Assembly (NCBI GenBank): GCA_024236295.1
Contig: JACKKT010000012.1
Location: 17,619-81,618 of the forward strand
Direction: 5' to 3'
Origin: Kordiimonadaceae bacterium
Lineage (GTDB): Bacteria; Pseudomonadota; Alphaproteobacteria; Sphingomonadales; Emcibacteraceae
Length of the DNA: 64,000 bases
Of this stretch, positions 52,695-61,695 are shown piece by piece. Made by a program: the position numbers and the translations under genes. The notes below the pieces were generated by a model. That model was not told the origin of the DNA. It saw only the letters and a list, made by a program, of their open reading frames with translations, and made no database searches. Numbering within the stretch: the first letter of the stretch is position 1; each line of letters starts with the position of its first letter.

Positions 52695-53651
52695 CGGGGA
52701 CATTTTACCATCAATAATGGTCAGTGCATGTTCGCGGTCAGTAGCCAGCATGGTTGGTGCGTCCAGATCGACATAGCTGGCTTCTGTAGCAATAAACATG
52801 CCTGCCGCCATGGAAAGCGATGTGCCGACCATGCAGCCGACCATGATATCAAAACCCATAGCTTTTGCCTGGTCCAGCAATTTTTTGGCCTCGGTCAAAC
52901 CGCCGGTTTTATCCAGCTTGATATTGACCACATCATAAATCCCTTTTAACCGTTCAAGATCGGCAGCGACATGGCAGCTTTCATCACCGCCGAGTGGTAA
53001 TGGCGCATTAAGCCCGCGCAGCTTTTCATCATCCTTGGGCGGTAAGGGTTGTTCAAGCATGACGACGCCATTGGCTTTAAGCTCATCCACCACTTCTCTG
53101 ACCAGATCAATATTCCAGCTTTCATTGGCGTCAACAATCAGCCGGGCGTTCGGTGCATTATTATGGACGGCGCGGATGCGGTTTACCACGTCCTCCGCAT
53201 TCATTTTGACCTTGATGGTCGGGAAATTGGCAAGCTTTTTTGCTTTCGCCCCCATTGCTTCGGCGGTGCCGATGCTGATGGTTTCAACCGACATAAGATG
53301 ATCCGGCCATTTATGACCCATCAGTTCGGCAATGGTTTTTCCCGTCTGCTTTGCTTCCAGATCCCACATGGCACAGTCAACCGCATTTCTGGCCGCGCCA
53401 GCCGGCATGGTGTTCTGCAATTCTTCGCGGCTTAAGCCCGCTTCCATTTTCGTGGCGATTGCCGCGATCTGTGCCATCACGCTTTCAACGCTTTCACCGT
53501 AGTGAGCGGTGGGGCAACATTCGCCCCAGCCTTTTTTGCCGTCTTCCTCAATTTCCACAACAACAACGGTGGTTGCCGTTCTGGTGCTGCGGGCAATGAC
53601 GAAGGGTGTATGCAGGTCAAAATTCTCGGATCTGTAAGCAAATTTCCTCAT
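52662..53651 (-). CDS. dgcA: DgcA-like enolase-superfamily epimerase
   Basis: 329 residues, enolase/muconate-lactonising fold of the L-Ala-D/L-Glu epimerase group. The first catalytic Lys lies in FPTIKVKMNAEDV, metal ligands in IVDANESWN, MLEQPLPPKDD and PLGGDESCH (Asp, Glu, Asp), and the second Lys in VNIKLDKTGG. Either it epimerises L-Ala-D-Glu from wall recycling, or, as in marine Proteobacteria where it is paired with DgcN, it racemises N-acetyl-D-glutamate to N-acetyl-L-glutamate. The second is favoured by the partner gene. It overlaps dgcN by four bases (ATGA at 53651-53648) and converges into the permease by 33 bases. Confidence 0.85.
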   Translation of the reverse strand: MRKFAYRSENFDLHTPFVIARSTRTATTVVVVEIEEDGKKGWGECCPTAHYGESVESVMAQIAAIATKMEAGLSREELQNTMPAGAARNAVDCAMWDLEAKQTGKTIAELMGHKWPDHLMSVETISIGTAEAMGAKAKKLANFPTIKVKMNAEDVVNRIRAVHNNAPNARLIVDANESWNIDLVREVVDELKANGVVMLEQPLPPKDDEKLRGLNAPLPLGGDESCHVAADLERLKGIYDVVNIKLDKTGGLTEAKKLLDQAKAMGFDIMVGCMVGTSLSMAAGMFIATEASYVDLDAPTMLATDREHALTIIDGKMSPLNPLLFGGAK

Positions 53652-54676
53652 TTTTTAAGGGCCTCAACAAATGAACTGACGCCGGTGATCATCGGGTCAA
53701 AGCAGGGCACACCGAATTTTGCTTCAAGCTCGGCACGTTGTCTGTCGCCTTCTTCCTTGCTTAACACCCGGCAGTTTAGGGAAATACCGCCAAGATAGGC
53801 ATTCGGATTGGTCAGTTTTGCATGTTTCAAATTCAGTTCAATACAATCGGCCATATCAGGAATTGGCATATGAGGAAGGCCTTTGATATGCGCCCTGTTT
53901 GCTTCATGGCACATCACCAGCACATCGGGCTGTGATCCATGCAGCAGGCCAAGGCTTACCCCGGCAAAGGCCGGGTTATAAAGTGATCCCTGTCCTTCAA
54001 TTATGTCCCAGTGATCTTCTTTGTTAGCGGGGGAAAGTTCCTCAATCCCGCCGGCGATAAAGTCGGAAATGACCGCATCAATACAGATGCCATAGCCGGC
54101 AATCATCACGCCTGTTTGCCCTGTTGCCTTGAATTCGGCGTCATAGCCCTGTTTTTTCATTTCTTCGGTAATGGCAAGGGTCGTGTACATTTTACCGACC
54201 GAACAATCTGTTCCAACGGCGAGAATGCGTTTACCGCTTCTTTTCTCACCAGTACCTGTTTTAAGATCGGTATAACCATGACGGACATTGTGAAGTTCGA
54301 CACCATGTTTTTCCGCAGCCGCTTTAATGGCCGGGAATTCTTCCAGTTTACGGTGAAGGCCGCTGGCAATATCAAGGCCGTTTTCAATGGCTTCAACAAT
54401 ATAGGGCTCCCATTCCGGTTCAACATAACCACCGGCATTGGCCAGGCCAAGGATGAATGTTTTTGCGCCTTTTTCCGCGGCTTCCTTAACGCTCATTTTC
54501 GGAAGGCCAAGGGTAAGCGGGCTATTGCCTCCGGCAATTTCACCAAGACATACATCAGGGTTCCACACGGCAATGCCGCGGGATGTTTTGATGGAAAGCT
54601 CGTTGTCGCCACAGCCTAAAAATAATAGGTAAGGTGCTTTAAGCTGTTGTCTGTCATTTGCATGTTTTGAAGTCAT
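53648..54676 (-). CDS. dgcN: DgcN-like D-glutamate N-acetyltransferase (DUF1611)
   Basis: 342 residues. DUF1611: an N-terminal Rossmann-like domain (YLLFLGCGDNELSIKTSRGIA, LGLANAGGYVEPEW) and a C-terminal P-loop region with ILAVGTDCSVGKMYTTLAIT (residues ~150-169) and VEGQGSL-like IIEGQGSLYNP. DgcN acetylates D-glutamate in the D-Glu catabolic pathway described for marine Proteobacteria, where it works with DgcA and a LysR regulator. All three are present here in the same layout. First gene of the reverse unit dgcN-dgcA. Confidence 0.85.
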   Translation of the reverse strand: MTSKHANDRQQLKAPYLLFLGCGDNELSIKTSRGIAVWNPDVCLGEIAGGNSPLTLGLPKMSVKEAAEKGAKTFILGLANAGGYVEPEWEPYIVEAIENGLDIASGLHRKLEEFPAIKAAAEKHGVELHNVRHGYTDLKTGTGEKRSGKRILAVGTDCSVGKMYTTLAITEEMKKQGYDAEFKATGQTGVMIAGYGICIDAVISDFIAGGIEELSPANKEDHWDIIEGQGSLYNPAFAGVSLGLLHGSQPDVLVMCHEANRAHIKGLPHMPIPDMADCIELNLKHAKLTNPNAYLGGISLNCRVLSKEEGDRQRAELEAKFGVPCFDPMITGVSSFVEALKK

Positions 54677-54754
54677 GAATAATCTCCTTTGAATATGGTT
54701 TCAGTGTATAAGGGATAATCTTCAAAAAAGCATATGAAATAATGACGGTAAACT

Positions 54755-54769
54755 ATAGCTTTAAGCTAT
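54755..54769. promoter_or_regulatory. LysR-type operator (T-N11-A) between dgcN and dgcR
   Basis: ATAGCTT-T-AAGCTAT, a perfect 7-bp inverted repeat with one central base, of the T-N11-A form expected for LysR regulators. It lies 24 bases before the regulator start (54793) and 79 bases from the dgcN start, within the divergent promoter region, so it can control both. Confidence 0.6.
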
Positions 54770-54792
54770 GGATTATGATATATGCTGTCTAT

Positions 54793-55674
54793 ATGAATTT
54801 ACGACAGATCGAAATATTCAATGCGGTATATGCCTGCGGTTCCATCAGTGATGCGGCACGCTTTCTTAATGTGGCACAGCCAACGGTGAGCAAGGTACTT
54901 AGGCACGCCGAAGACCAGCTGGGTTTTTTATTGTTCCGCCGGGTTCGCGGCCGCCTTGTCGCCACCAGTGAGGCCAAAATCCTCTATAAGGAAACAGAAG
55001 CTATTTACCGACAGATCGGCAAGCTGAAAGCCACGGCGGACAATCTTAAAAACCCGGCCGACGGTAAAATCCGGCTTGTATCGGTGGCGGCGCTCAGCAT
55101 TGAAATTCTGCCCAAACTGATCCAGCGCTACCGCGAAGCCAACCCGAAATCACAATTTATCTATCAGACCGAACATTTCAGCGGCATGATGAAAACCTTA
55201 AATGAATATGACAAGGAAATCGGTTTTGCCCTTAACCCGTCGTCATTTGACGGGATTGCCGAGGTTAAAATCGGCGACGGCGAACTGGTCTGTATTTACG
55301 GTAAGGGGGAATTTGATGATTATCCCGACCGCTTAAAGCTTGAGGACCTGATAGGCTTTAATTATGTCAGTATTGAAGATAGCGGCCCTTTAAGTGACTT
55401 GCTGGACCGGCATCTGAATGAGCGGGGGATCAGCTATCATTCCAATATCATTGCCCAGACCTATTTTGTTGCCCGTAATATGGTTGCGCTTGGCAGCGGT
55501 GTTGCCATTGTTGATCAATGTACCGCCAGCTCAAACAAGGCCGAAAATATCCGTTTTAAAGGGTTTAATCCGCCGATCCGCTATGATGTCAAGGCTCTCC
55601 ATGTGGCGGATCGGCCGCTTTCCAAATCCTGCGCCGGTTTTCTTAAATTTGTCAAAAGCAATTTTGACTATTGA
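54793..55674 (+). CDS. dgcR: LysR-family regulator, probably of D-glutamate catabolism (DgcR-like)
   Basis: 293 residues. The winged helix opens with MNLRQIEIFNAVYACGSISDAARFLNV...QPTVSKVLRHAEDQLG, then the LysR substrate domain to the end. Because the helix always starts within a few residues of the N-terminus, ATG 54793 is taken, not the frame start at 54742. The sensed ligand is likely D-Glu, as reported for DgcR of marine Proteobacteria; the assignment rests on position beside dgcN. The stop is three bases from the convergent murD-type gene. Confidence 0.85.
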   Translation: MNLRQIEIFNAVYACGSISDAARFLNVAQPTVSKVLRHAEDQLGFLLFRRVRGRLVATSEAKILYKETEAIYRQIGKLKATADNLKNPADGKIRLVSVAALSIEILPKLIQRYREANPKSQFIYQTEHFSGMMKTLNEYDKEIGFALNPSSFDGIAEVKIGDGELVCIYGKGEFDDYPDRLKLEDLIGFNYVSIEDSGPLSDLLDRHLNERGISYHSNIIAQTYFVARNMVALGSGVAIVDQCTASSNKAENIRFKGFNPPIRYDVKALHVADRPLSKSCAGFLKFVKSNFDY

Positions 55675-55677
55675 AGG

Positions 55678-56958
55678 TTAAGCCGTTTTTTTGGCAAGCT
55701 CTAAAAACAGATCCCCGCGTTCTTCAAAATCCCGGAAGGCATCATAACTGGGAGAAGCGGGGGAAAGCACGATATAGCCGCCCACCGGCGTAATATCGCC
55801 GGCGAGGTCGACGGCCTCTTCAAGCGTCCCCACCTTATATTTATGGCTTGTTTTTAGCTGCTCAAAAATCCGTGGACCGGTTTCATAAACGCATATGGCC
55901 TTTATATGATCATTTTCATCAATCAGGGTACAGAGTGCTTCATAATCCTGTTTCCGGTCCTCACCGCCGAGGATTACGGTAATGTCTTTTTGAGGAAAGG
56001 CTTTAAGTGCGGCCATGGTGGCTTCCGGATCGGTGGAAATGCTGTCATTTACATACATTCTGTCCTTTATCGGGCCAATTACCTGTAAGCGGTGTTTAAG
56101 GCCCTGAAAACTGTATGATGCTTTAAGGCATTCGGTGATCACCAGTCCCAATGCATTTAATATGGTCAGTGCCGCGCATAGATTTTCAAGGTTATGATCC
56201 CCCAGCAGCGGGAATTTATCCGCCCCGCCGACTGGCATATCGCCATTATAAATAATTCTGTTTTCAAAATGAATTTTTGAACGGTCATTGAAGGTCAGTT
56301 TATTTTTTGTGTCTGCCAGTCTTGGTTCATGGGCGTTGACAATATTTACCTTCGCACCGAGCCGCAGCAGATTGGATTTGTCCCGGTAATAATTTTCATG
56401 GCTTCTGTGCCACTGAATATGTTCAGGAAATAAATTCAGAAGCACAGCAATATCTGGTGCGTGCTTAAGATCGCATGTCTGATAACTGGACAGCTCGACC
56501 ACATAATAGTCCGCATCCAGCGGCAGGGATAAAAGCGGCGTGCCGATATTGCCGCCAAGTGCTGCATTATGGCCCAGCTTTTTTAAGATATGATGGGTCA
56601 GAGCGCTGGTCGTGCTTTTGCCGTTGCTACCGGTAATGGCAATGACTTTTCCATGTTTTGGAAGCGAAAACCAGATATTGGTTGCTGACGTCACTGTTAT
56701 TCTACGGTCAAGCATTTTACCAACCATATCATGATAATAGCTTATCCCCGGTGATTTAATGACCACGTCAACCTGATCCAGATGATCAATAAGTTCTGCT
56801 TCAGGGATAAATGTTTCGTCGCCGTCCCATGGGTCGCGGTTGATGATTATATACTTCTGCTCTGGAAATTCACGTTGCAAAAATTCAAGCGTTGCTTTTC
56901 CTTCCCGTCCCATGCCCCATAGGGCGATACGCTTATTTTGCAGCTCTGATAAAATCAT
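55678..56958 (-). CDS. murD: MurD-type UDP-N-acetylmuramoyl-alanine:glutamate ligase (probable MurD2)
   Basis: 426 residues. ATP-binding IAITGSNGKSTTSALTHHI (residues ~111-128), Mur ligase middle motif YYVVELSSYQTCDL, NLFPEHIQWHRSHENYYRDK and DRSKI, then C-terminal INDSISTDPEATMAAL and ILGGEDRKQDYEAL. MurD adds glutamate to UDP-MurNAc-L-Ala. It lies right after murL with 26 bases of overlap. In the MurD2-MurL variant, known from Xanthomonas, this ligase attaches L-Glu and MurL then epimerises it. The usual mur/fts genes are absent around it, so a normal murD may exist elsewhere. Confidence 0.85.
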   Translation of the reverse strand: MILSELQNKRIALWGMGREGKATLEFLQREFPEQKYIIINRDPWDGDETFIPEAELIDHLDQVDVVIKSPGISYYHDMVGKMLDRRITVTSATNIWFSLPKHGKVIAITGSNGKSTTSALTHHILKKLGHNAALGGNIGTPLLSLPLDADYYVVELSSYQTCDLKHAPDIAVLLNLFPEHIQWHRSHENYYRDKSNLLRLGAKVNIVNAHEPRLADTKNKLTFNDRSKIHFENRIIYNGDMPVGGADKFPLLGDHNLENLCAALTILNALGLVITECLKASYSFQGLKHRLQVIGPIKDRMYVNDSISTDPEATMAALKAFPQKDITVILGGEDRKQDYEALCTLIDENDHIKAICVYETGPRIFEQLKTSHKYKVGTLEEAVDLAGDITPVGGYIVLSPASPSYDAFRDFEERGDLFLELAKKTA

Positions 56959-58270
56959 TCAGACTCTCCAGATACTGTTTCGGGATATTATGGGGATATT
57001 TAAAGCTTAGGGCCTGTGCTTTTAGCTCAGCCACGCTTAAGGCGTCGTCGTCTATTTCATTGCCAAGCTTTTTAACAATCATATCATCCGCCCAGTCGGT
57101 TGTGGTCAGGCATTTTATGATTTGCCGGCATTCTTCAATTTCACCGACACATTCAAAAGGTTTATGCCCTTTAAGGCCACAAAGCTCGCGGAAGCCGTCT
57201 TCCTGGCTTTGATCGTCAAGCATATTTTTGCCGAAAATTATAGTCAACCTATCCCGCACAATGAAAGGGGAAAGGGCCAGAAACACAAAGCGGCATTTCG
57301 GACAATCACAGCACCAGCCATACTGCCTCGCCCCTTCATCAATATGAAAATTGCGGTTACAGCTTTTAAAAACATCAAAATATTGACTTAAATTCGAGAA
57401 TAGTGCGGCAATACCGGTTTCATTTAAAGGGCGCAGAAGCGAAAAATATTTAAAATGGCTAAGGGCGGTTTTGCGGATATATTTTTCAAAATCCAGCTCG
57501 AATTCCAGCGATTTGCTATATTGATGATTAACCTCAATGCCGCCAAATTCCATATTGCCTTCGCTGGCTGATCCCTCGTTTGACATTACCACACTGTCAT
57601 AGCCATAAAGCACCGCGCCACACGCCATGATAAAGGAAAGAATGCCTGTGATCGGCACATGGCCGTTCATGGCACCCTGTTCATTAAGCGCGAACAGTTT
57701 CGGGTCAAGCGTTCTTTTAATATGAATTTGTTCTATTTTGCCGGATGCATTCATCACGTTTCTTATCGGTGGTCCGGCATTAATGGCAATCATCCTTAAT
57801 GGATGTTCTGTCATTTTAAGGGCTTCAAGGGACACAATACTGTCCTTGCCGCCACCGATTGGCACCACGGCGCCGGAAGTAAGGGATATATCACTGGGGC
57901 TTAAGTGATGATTTGAGGTCACCGGAAAACGGATAACACCGCTTAAGTCAATATTATTTTCCACCGAAAATTCGCCAAGACCATGACGGTAAAATTTAAA
58001 GAAAAAATCCGCTTCCTCTTTGGTCAGGGTATGATTTTCGACCCTGATATCTTTAGGGCAGTATGCTTTGTAATAGCTGATCCCGGCTGCCAGATGGAGC
58101 CCGCGTATCGCTTTATCAAGGGTGTCTATTTCGGCATTGCTTAAATGGTCCTTTGCCCCGGGGAATTGGATGGTTTCAGTAAATTCCGGCCCACCCTCAT
58201 AGGCATAGCCCAGTTCAATTGTCCGGGTTTTCATGACGTATTTTGATGATCTGAATATAAAAGCGTTCAT
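56933..58270 (-). CDS. murL: MurL-type UDP-MurNAc-L-Ala-L-Glu epimerase
   Basis: 445 residues. Family blocks: GAVVPIGGGKDSIVSLEAL (an ATP-pyrophosphatase-like P-loop), NAGPPIRNVM, VVMSNEGSASEGNMEF, EVNHQYSKSLEFELDFEKYI and a Cys cluster WCCDCPKCRFVFLAL. MurL uses ATP to invert the glutamate of UDP-MurNAc-L-Ala-L-Glu to D-Glu, letting a cell build peptidoglycan without free D-Glu or MurI. Overlap with murD by 26 bases shows coupled translation. AGGACC before ATG 58270. No glutamate racemase is visible in the window. Confidence 0.88.
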   Translation of the reverse strand: MNAFIFRSSKYVMKTRTIELGYAYEGGPEFTETIQFPGAKDHLSNAEIDTLDKAIRGLHLAAGISYYKAYCPKDIRVENHTLTKEEADFFFKFYRHGLGEFSVENNIDLSGVIRFPVTSNHHLSPSDISLTSGAVVPIGGGKDSIVSLEALKMTEHPLRMIAINAGPPIRNVMNASGKIEQIHIKRTLDPKLFALNEQGAMNGHVPITGILSFIMACGAVLYGYDSVVMSNEGSASEGNMEFGGIEVNHQYSKSLEFELDFEKYIRKTALSHFKYFSLLRPLNETGIAALFSNLSQYFDVFKSCNRNFHIDEGARQYGWCCDCPKCRFVFLALSPFIVRDRLTIIFGKNMLDDQSQEDGFRELCGLKGHKPFECVGEIEECRQIIKCLTTTDWADDMIVKKLGNEIDDDALSVAELKAQALSFKYPHNIPKQYLESLNDFIRAAK

Positions 58271-58321
58271 GGTCCTGTTTTCACTTACTTTTAAGGCAAA
58301 AACAAGACATAAATAATCTTA

Positions 58322-59068
58322 TTACTGATTAAAAAGCTCGATAAATTTTCTGATCCGTTTTGCATTTACGCCGATATCACCAACCCCGACCCGTGACACA
58401 CTGCGCACATCAATACGGCTGCCGGTTGGCATTTCAGAAACAACGACAACAGTATCATCAACAAATTTGAAAAATGGTGTTCTCGCCGTTCCTTCAAAAC
58501 GGTGTTTTGAAGGATCCATGCTGACAATTTCCCATCCCATGGCTTTACCCACGGATAGTGCTTTCTGATAGGCCTGATCCGGGCTTAGGTCCGACATAAT
58601 CGGCTTGATGTCGGGAAAGGCGGCTGTCTGCTGAGCTGCGATTTCAGGGCCACCATAAACAAGTGTGTTTCTGGCCCCCGGACGGTCATCGGTCAGCGTT
58701 ATAAACTGCGGCGGATTTACTGTATCCGTGGTGATGTCATGGATAGGCGGGTATTTAACCGTTTCTGTGACTTTGGATTTGATAACCGGAAACAGAATGG
58801 CCAGGCCGATAATAAGGGATAATATTGCCTTTTTCTTGCCCATCAGCTTTTTCTGGGTCAGTAGATATAAAAGACATAAAACGGATAGTCCGCTAACCAC
58901 ATAACCGATATTGTTATTATACATTCGGCTGTATCTGAACCCGGCAAGCGGCTCCCAAAGCCCCATTGATGCTCCGAAAAGCATTAGCAGTGCGGCAAGC
59001 CCGCCGAGCAGGGCAATGATAAGGACCACTGTTGCAAATCTCGACGGTCTTTTTTTCCCGATTATCAT
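58322..59068 (-). CDS. DUF1499 inner-membrane protein
   Basis: 248 residues. About three transmembrane helices in the first ~115 residues (e.g. FATVVLIIALLGGLAALLML), then a soluble DUF1499 domain with YPPIHDITTDTVNPPQF, AYQKALSVGKAMGWEIV and TPFFKFVDDTVVVV. Function unknown. The ATG at 59068 has GAGG six bases upstream, a longer frame to 59164 lacks one. Same strand as murL-murD with 51 bases between, so possibly transcribed with them, but nothing links it to wall synthesis. Confidence 0.75.
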   Translation of the reverse strand: MIIGKKRPSRFATVVLIIALLGGLAALLMLFGASMGLWEPLAGFRYSRMYNNNIGYVVSGLSVLCLLYLLTQKKLMGKKKAILSLIIGLAILFPVIKSKVTETVKYPPIHDITTDTVNPPQFITLTDDRPGARNTLVYGGPEIAAQQTAAFPDIKPIMSDLSPDQAYQKALSVGKAMGWEIVSMDPSKHRFEGTARTPFFKFVDDTVVVVSEMPTGSRIDVRSVSRVGVGDIGVNAKRIRKFIELFNQ

Positions 59069-59324
59069 CTGAAGCCTCTTGATCTTTTGTGCAAAGGTTT
59101 TTTTTATGATGCGCAGTGTAAACCCAAATTCTTCTAAAGGCAAATCACTATTTCTTCCGGACAAAATATCTTATGGAGTATCGGGTGTTGGCGTTTCGAA
59201 TAAGCCGTAATATTTATTGTACATTTGAACAATATAGATGCTCGCTACGCTTTACATGGACTATAATAGTCTTTATTAAGTGTTTTTTTGTAATATTACT
59301 GGAATAGTGTACTGGATTAAAAGT

Positions 59325-60416
59325 ATGACAAATAAGAGTGAAATTAAGACCATATGGCTTCGAAGTGAATCCCGTCCGACCGAGCGCAGAACCCCGCTTC
59401 TGGCTTCAGGCGCAAGGGAGCTTCTTGATGCAGGATATAATGTTGTGGTTGAGCGTTCTGAAAACCGCATCATTGATGATCAGGAATATGAAGCAGTTGG
59501 CTGCCGTATGGTTGAAGCAGGCGGTTGGATGAGCCCGCCGGCAGATGCGCTAATTCTTGGGCTCAAGGAACTGCCCGATGAGCCGGCCGTGATTAAAAAC
59601 CCGCATATCCTTTTTGCCCATGCCTATAAAAACCAGACCGGCTGGAAAGAAATGCTGACCCGCTTTGTAAAGGGGGGTGCCGATCTTCTGGATATTGAAT
59701 ATATGACCCGTGAAAACGGCACCCGTTATGTGGCTTTTGGCTATCGCGCCGGCTATATGGGTGCGGCTCTTTCGCTTTTGCACTGGTTCAGCACCCAATC
59801 CGGCGGCAAAAGCTATCTTGATGATACGCTGACCCCCTTTGAAAATGCCGACATACTGGATGACACCATCGCCAAAATCGGTGAGGGCGTCAAAAAACCA
59901 AAAGTGCTGATCATCGGTGCTGGTGGCCGCTGCGGTCATGGTGCTGCCGATATCTGTGAACGCCACGGCGCGGACATCACCCGCTGGGATTCAAAAGACA
60001 CCGTTAATATCGACCGTGATGCTGTCTCCGCCCATGATATTATGATCAATTGTGCCTTTGTGAATAGTAAAATTCCGCCTTTCATCCGCAAAAAAGACAT
60101 CAGGCCCGGCACCCGACTTTCTATTGTGGCCGATGTCGGATGTGACCCGTTCAGCGATTTTAACCCCGTGCCGATTTATACTGAACCGACATCATGGGAT
60201 AAAGCCTATATCAAGGTTGAGGGCGAGGGGGTCAAAACCGTCGACCTGATTGCCATTGATAATCTGCCATCACTCCTGCCACGTGAAAGCAGCGAGGAAT
60301 TCGCCGAATTGATGCTGCCGCATCTTAAAGTGTTAAGAAATCGCGAAAATGAGCAGCCCTGGCGATCAGCCAAGGCCAGCTTCGATGAAGCGGTTACCAG
60401 AATGCAGAACAGTTAA
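59325..60416 (+). CDS. saccharopine dehydrogenase (NAD+, lysine-forming; LYS1-like)
   Basis: 363 residues, alanine dehydrogenase/PNT-like fold. N-terminus IWLRSESRPTERRTPLLASGA contains the substrate Lys/Arg motif, FAHAYKNQTGW the catalytic His, DLLDIEYM, and VLIIGAGGRCGHGAADICER the NAD fold. DVGCDPFSDFNPVPIYTEPT closes the substrate site. Size and blocks match yeast LYS1, which splits saccharopine to lysine and 2-oxoglutarate. With the LYS9-like gene downstream it gives a complete saccharopine module for lysine, more likely breakdown than synthesis in a bacterium. Start 59325; a longer frame to 59280 is unlikely. Confidence 0.85.
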   Translation: MTNKSEIKTIWLRSESRPTERRTPLLASGARELLDAGYNVVVERSENRIIDDQEYEAVGCRMVEAGGWMSPPADALILGLKELPDEPAVIKNPHILFAHAYKNQTGWKEMLTRFVKGGADLLDIEYMTRENGTRYVAFGYRAGYMGAALSLLHWFSTQSGGKSYLDDTLTPFENADILDDTIAKIGEGVKKPKVLIIGAGGRCGHGAADICERHGADITRWDSKDTVNIDRDAVSAHDIMINCAFVNSKIPPFIRKKDIRPGTRLSIVADVGCDPFSDFNPVPIYTEPTSWDKAYIKVEGEGVKTVDLIAIDNLPSLLPRESSEEFAELMLPHLKVLRNRENEQPWRSAKASFDEAVTRMQNS

Positions 60417-60459
60417 ATTTTAAGAAGATAAATTTAAAGATTAGAATAAAGGAATGATC

Positions 60460-61626
60460 ATGTCCGCCAATAAGCCTTCAATTCACTGGATCGGTGCCGG
60501 TCTTGCCTCCGGTCCCGGTCTTGTCTCCCTCGTCAATAAATGGGGTGAGGCCACAGTATGGGATATGGTTCTTGACCGCGCAAATTCGCTTGCAACCAAA
60601 GTGAACAAGGGCACAAAATTAAATGTCCGAAAACTTGATTTAAGCGATGAAACCTCTCTCGCGACATTTCGGGCAGCACTCAACAAAGGTGACATTATTA
60701 TTTCCATGCTTCCTGCTGCCTTTCATGTAAAGGTGGCGGGGATTGCGCTCGATGAAAATTGTCACCTGGTGACGTCAAGTTATATCAGCGACGGCATGCG
60801 CGCCCTTGATGATGCGGCGGCGGCCAAGGGGCTTTCCTTTGTGAACGAAGTGGGCCTTGATCCGGGGATCGACCATCTGCTGACCCATGTGCTGGTGGAC
60901 CAGGCGCGACGGGACGGGCAGCTTGGCAAAGGCAACAGAATTGATTTTGTCTCCTACTGTGGTGGCTTTCCGGCCGAGGAAACACCTTTTACTTATAAAT
61001 TCAGCTGGACCCCGCTCGGTGTTTTAAGCGCGCTGACCAATCCGGCCCAGCTTCTGAAAAACGGTGCTGAAACAACCATTCCAACCGCGTGGGAAGCGGT
61101 CTCAAAACTGCCCATCCACGGTGAAATGTTTGAGGCCTATGCCAACCGCAACAGCCTGCCGTTCATTACTGAATATGGGCTTGAGGACGAAAAGAATTTA
61201 CGGAACTTTGTCCGTGGTACCCTGCGTATGTCCGGCTGGAAAGACGCATGGAAAGACATATTTACCCAGCTTAAAAATATCAGCCCTGAAGATCTGCGTG
61301 CGCTATCTGATAAGCTTTGGGCCGAACACCAATATGCGGACGGCGAAGAAGACCGCGTCCTGCTTTATGTGGCCCTGACATCCGTTGATGCAAATGGTAA
61401 GGAATGGCATGGCTCGCTCACCGTTGATGCCACCGGTAGCGGCTGGCAGTCGGCCATGGCCAACACCGTTTCCTATACGGTGGCCGAAGCGGTCAGTGCC
61501 CTGATGGAAGGGCGCCTTGCCCCCGGTGTCCAGGCCGCACCCCATGATGTGGCGGAGGCAAAACGCTGGCTCCACGGCCTAGCCCAAAACGGGGTCGAGG
61601 TCAAAGCCGTCAATGTTGATCTTTAA
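60460..61626 (+). CDS. saccharopine dehydrogenase (glutamate-forming; LYS9-like)
   Basis: 388 residues. Rossmann start IHWIGAGLASGPGLVSLVNK, then IISMLPAAFHVKVAGIAL, FVNEVGLDPGIDHLLTH and FVSYCGGFPAEETPFTYKFSWTPLG are the family signature of saccharopine reductase, which links saccharopine with glutamate and alpha-aminoadipate semialdehyde. AAAGGA lies six bases before ATG 60460 and decides between it and an ATG at 60454. The 43-base spacing from the LYS1-like gene implies an operon. Together they cover both half-reactions of the pathway. Confidence 0.86.
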   Translation: MSANKPSIHWIGAGLASGPGLVSLVNKWGEATVWDMVLDRANSLATKVNKGTKLNVRKLDLSDETSLATFRAALNKGDIIISMLPAAFHVKVAGIALDENCHLVTSSYISDGMRALDDAAAAKGLSFVNEVGLDPGIDHLLTHVLVDQARRDGQLGKGNRIDFVSYCGGFPAEETPFTYKFSWTPLGVLSALTNPAQLLKNGAETTIPTAWEAVSKLPIHGEMFEAYANRNSLPFITEYGLEDEKNLRNFVRGTLRMSGWKDAWKDIFTQLKNISPEDLRALSDKLWAEHQYADGEEDRVLLYVALTSVDANGKEWHGSLTVDATGSGWQSAMANTVSYTVAEAVSALMEGRLAPGVQAAPHDVAEAKRWLHGLAQNGVEVKAVNVDL

Positions 61627-61669
61627 GCTGGGTTGACCTTTAAGCTGATTTGAAAAGAGCCTGATTTAT

Positions 61670-61695
61670 CTTAAAAAAGACTAGTCTTTCTTAAG
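61670..61695. terminator. 26-bp near-perfect palindrome between convergent genes
   Basis: CTTAAAAAAGACTAGTCTTTCTTAAG, 24 of 26 bases symmetric, 44 bases after the LYS9-like stop and covering the mscL stop (minus strand). A- and T-runs are inside the arms, so it could end both converging transcripts; it lacks a separate T-tail. Confidence 0.4.

Noticed and set aside
54011..54619. Antisense frame of 202 codons in dgcN
   Set aside because: Phe-rich, no motif, exactly opposite a conserved gene.
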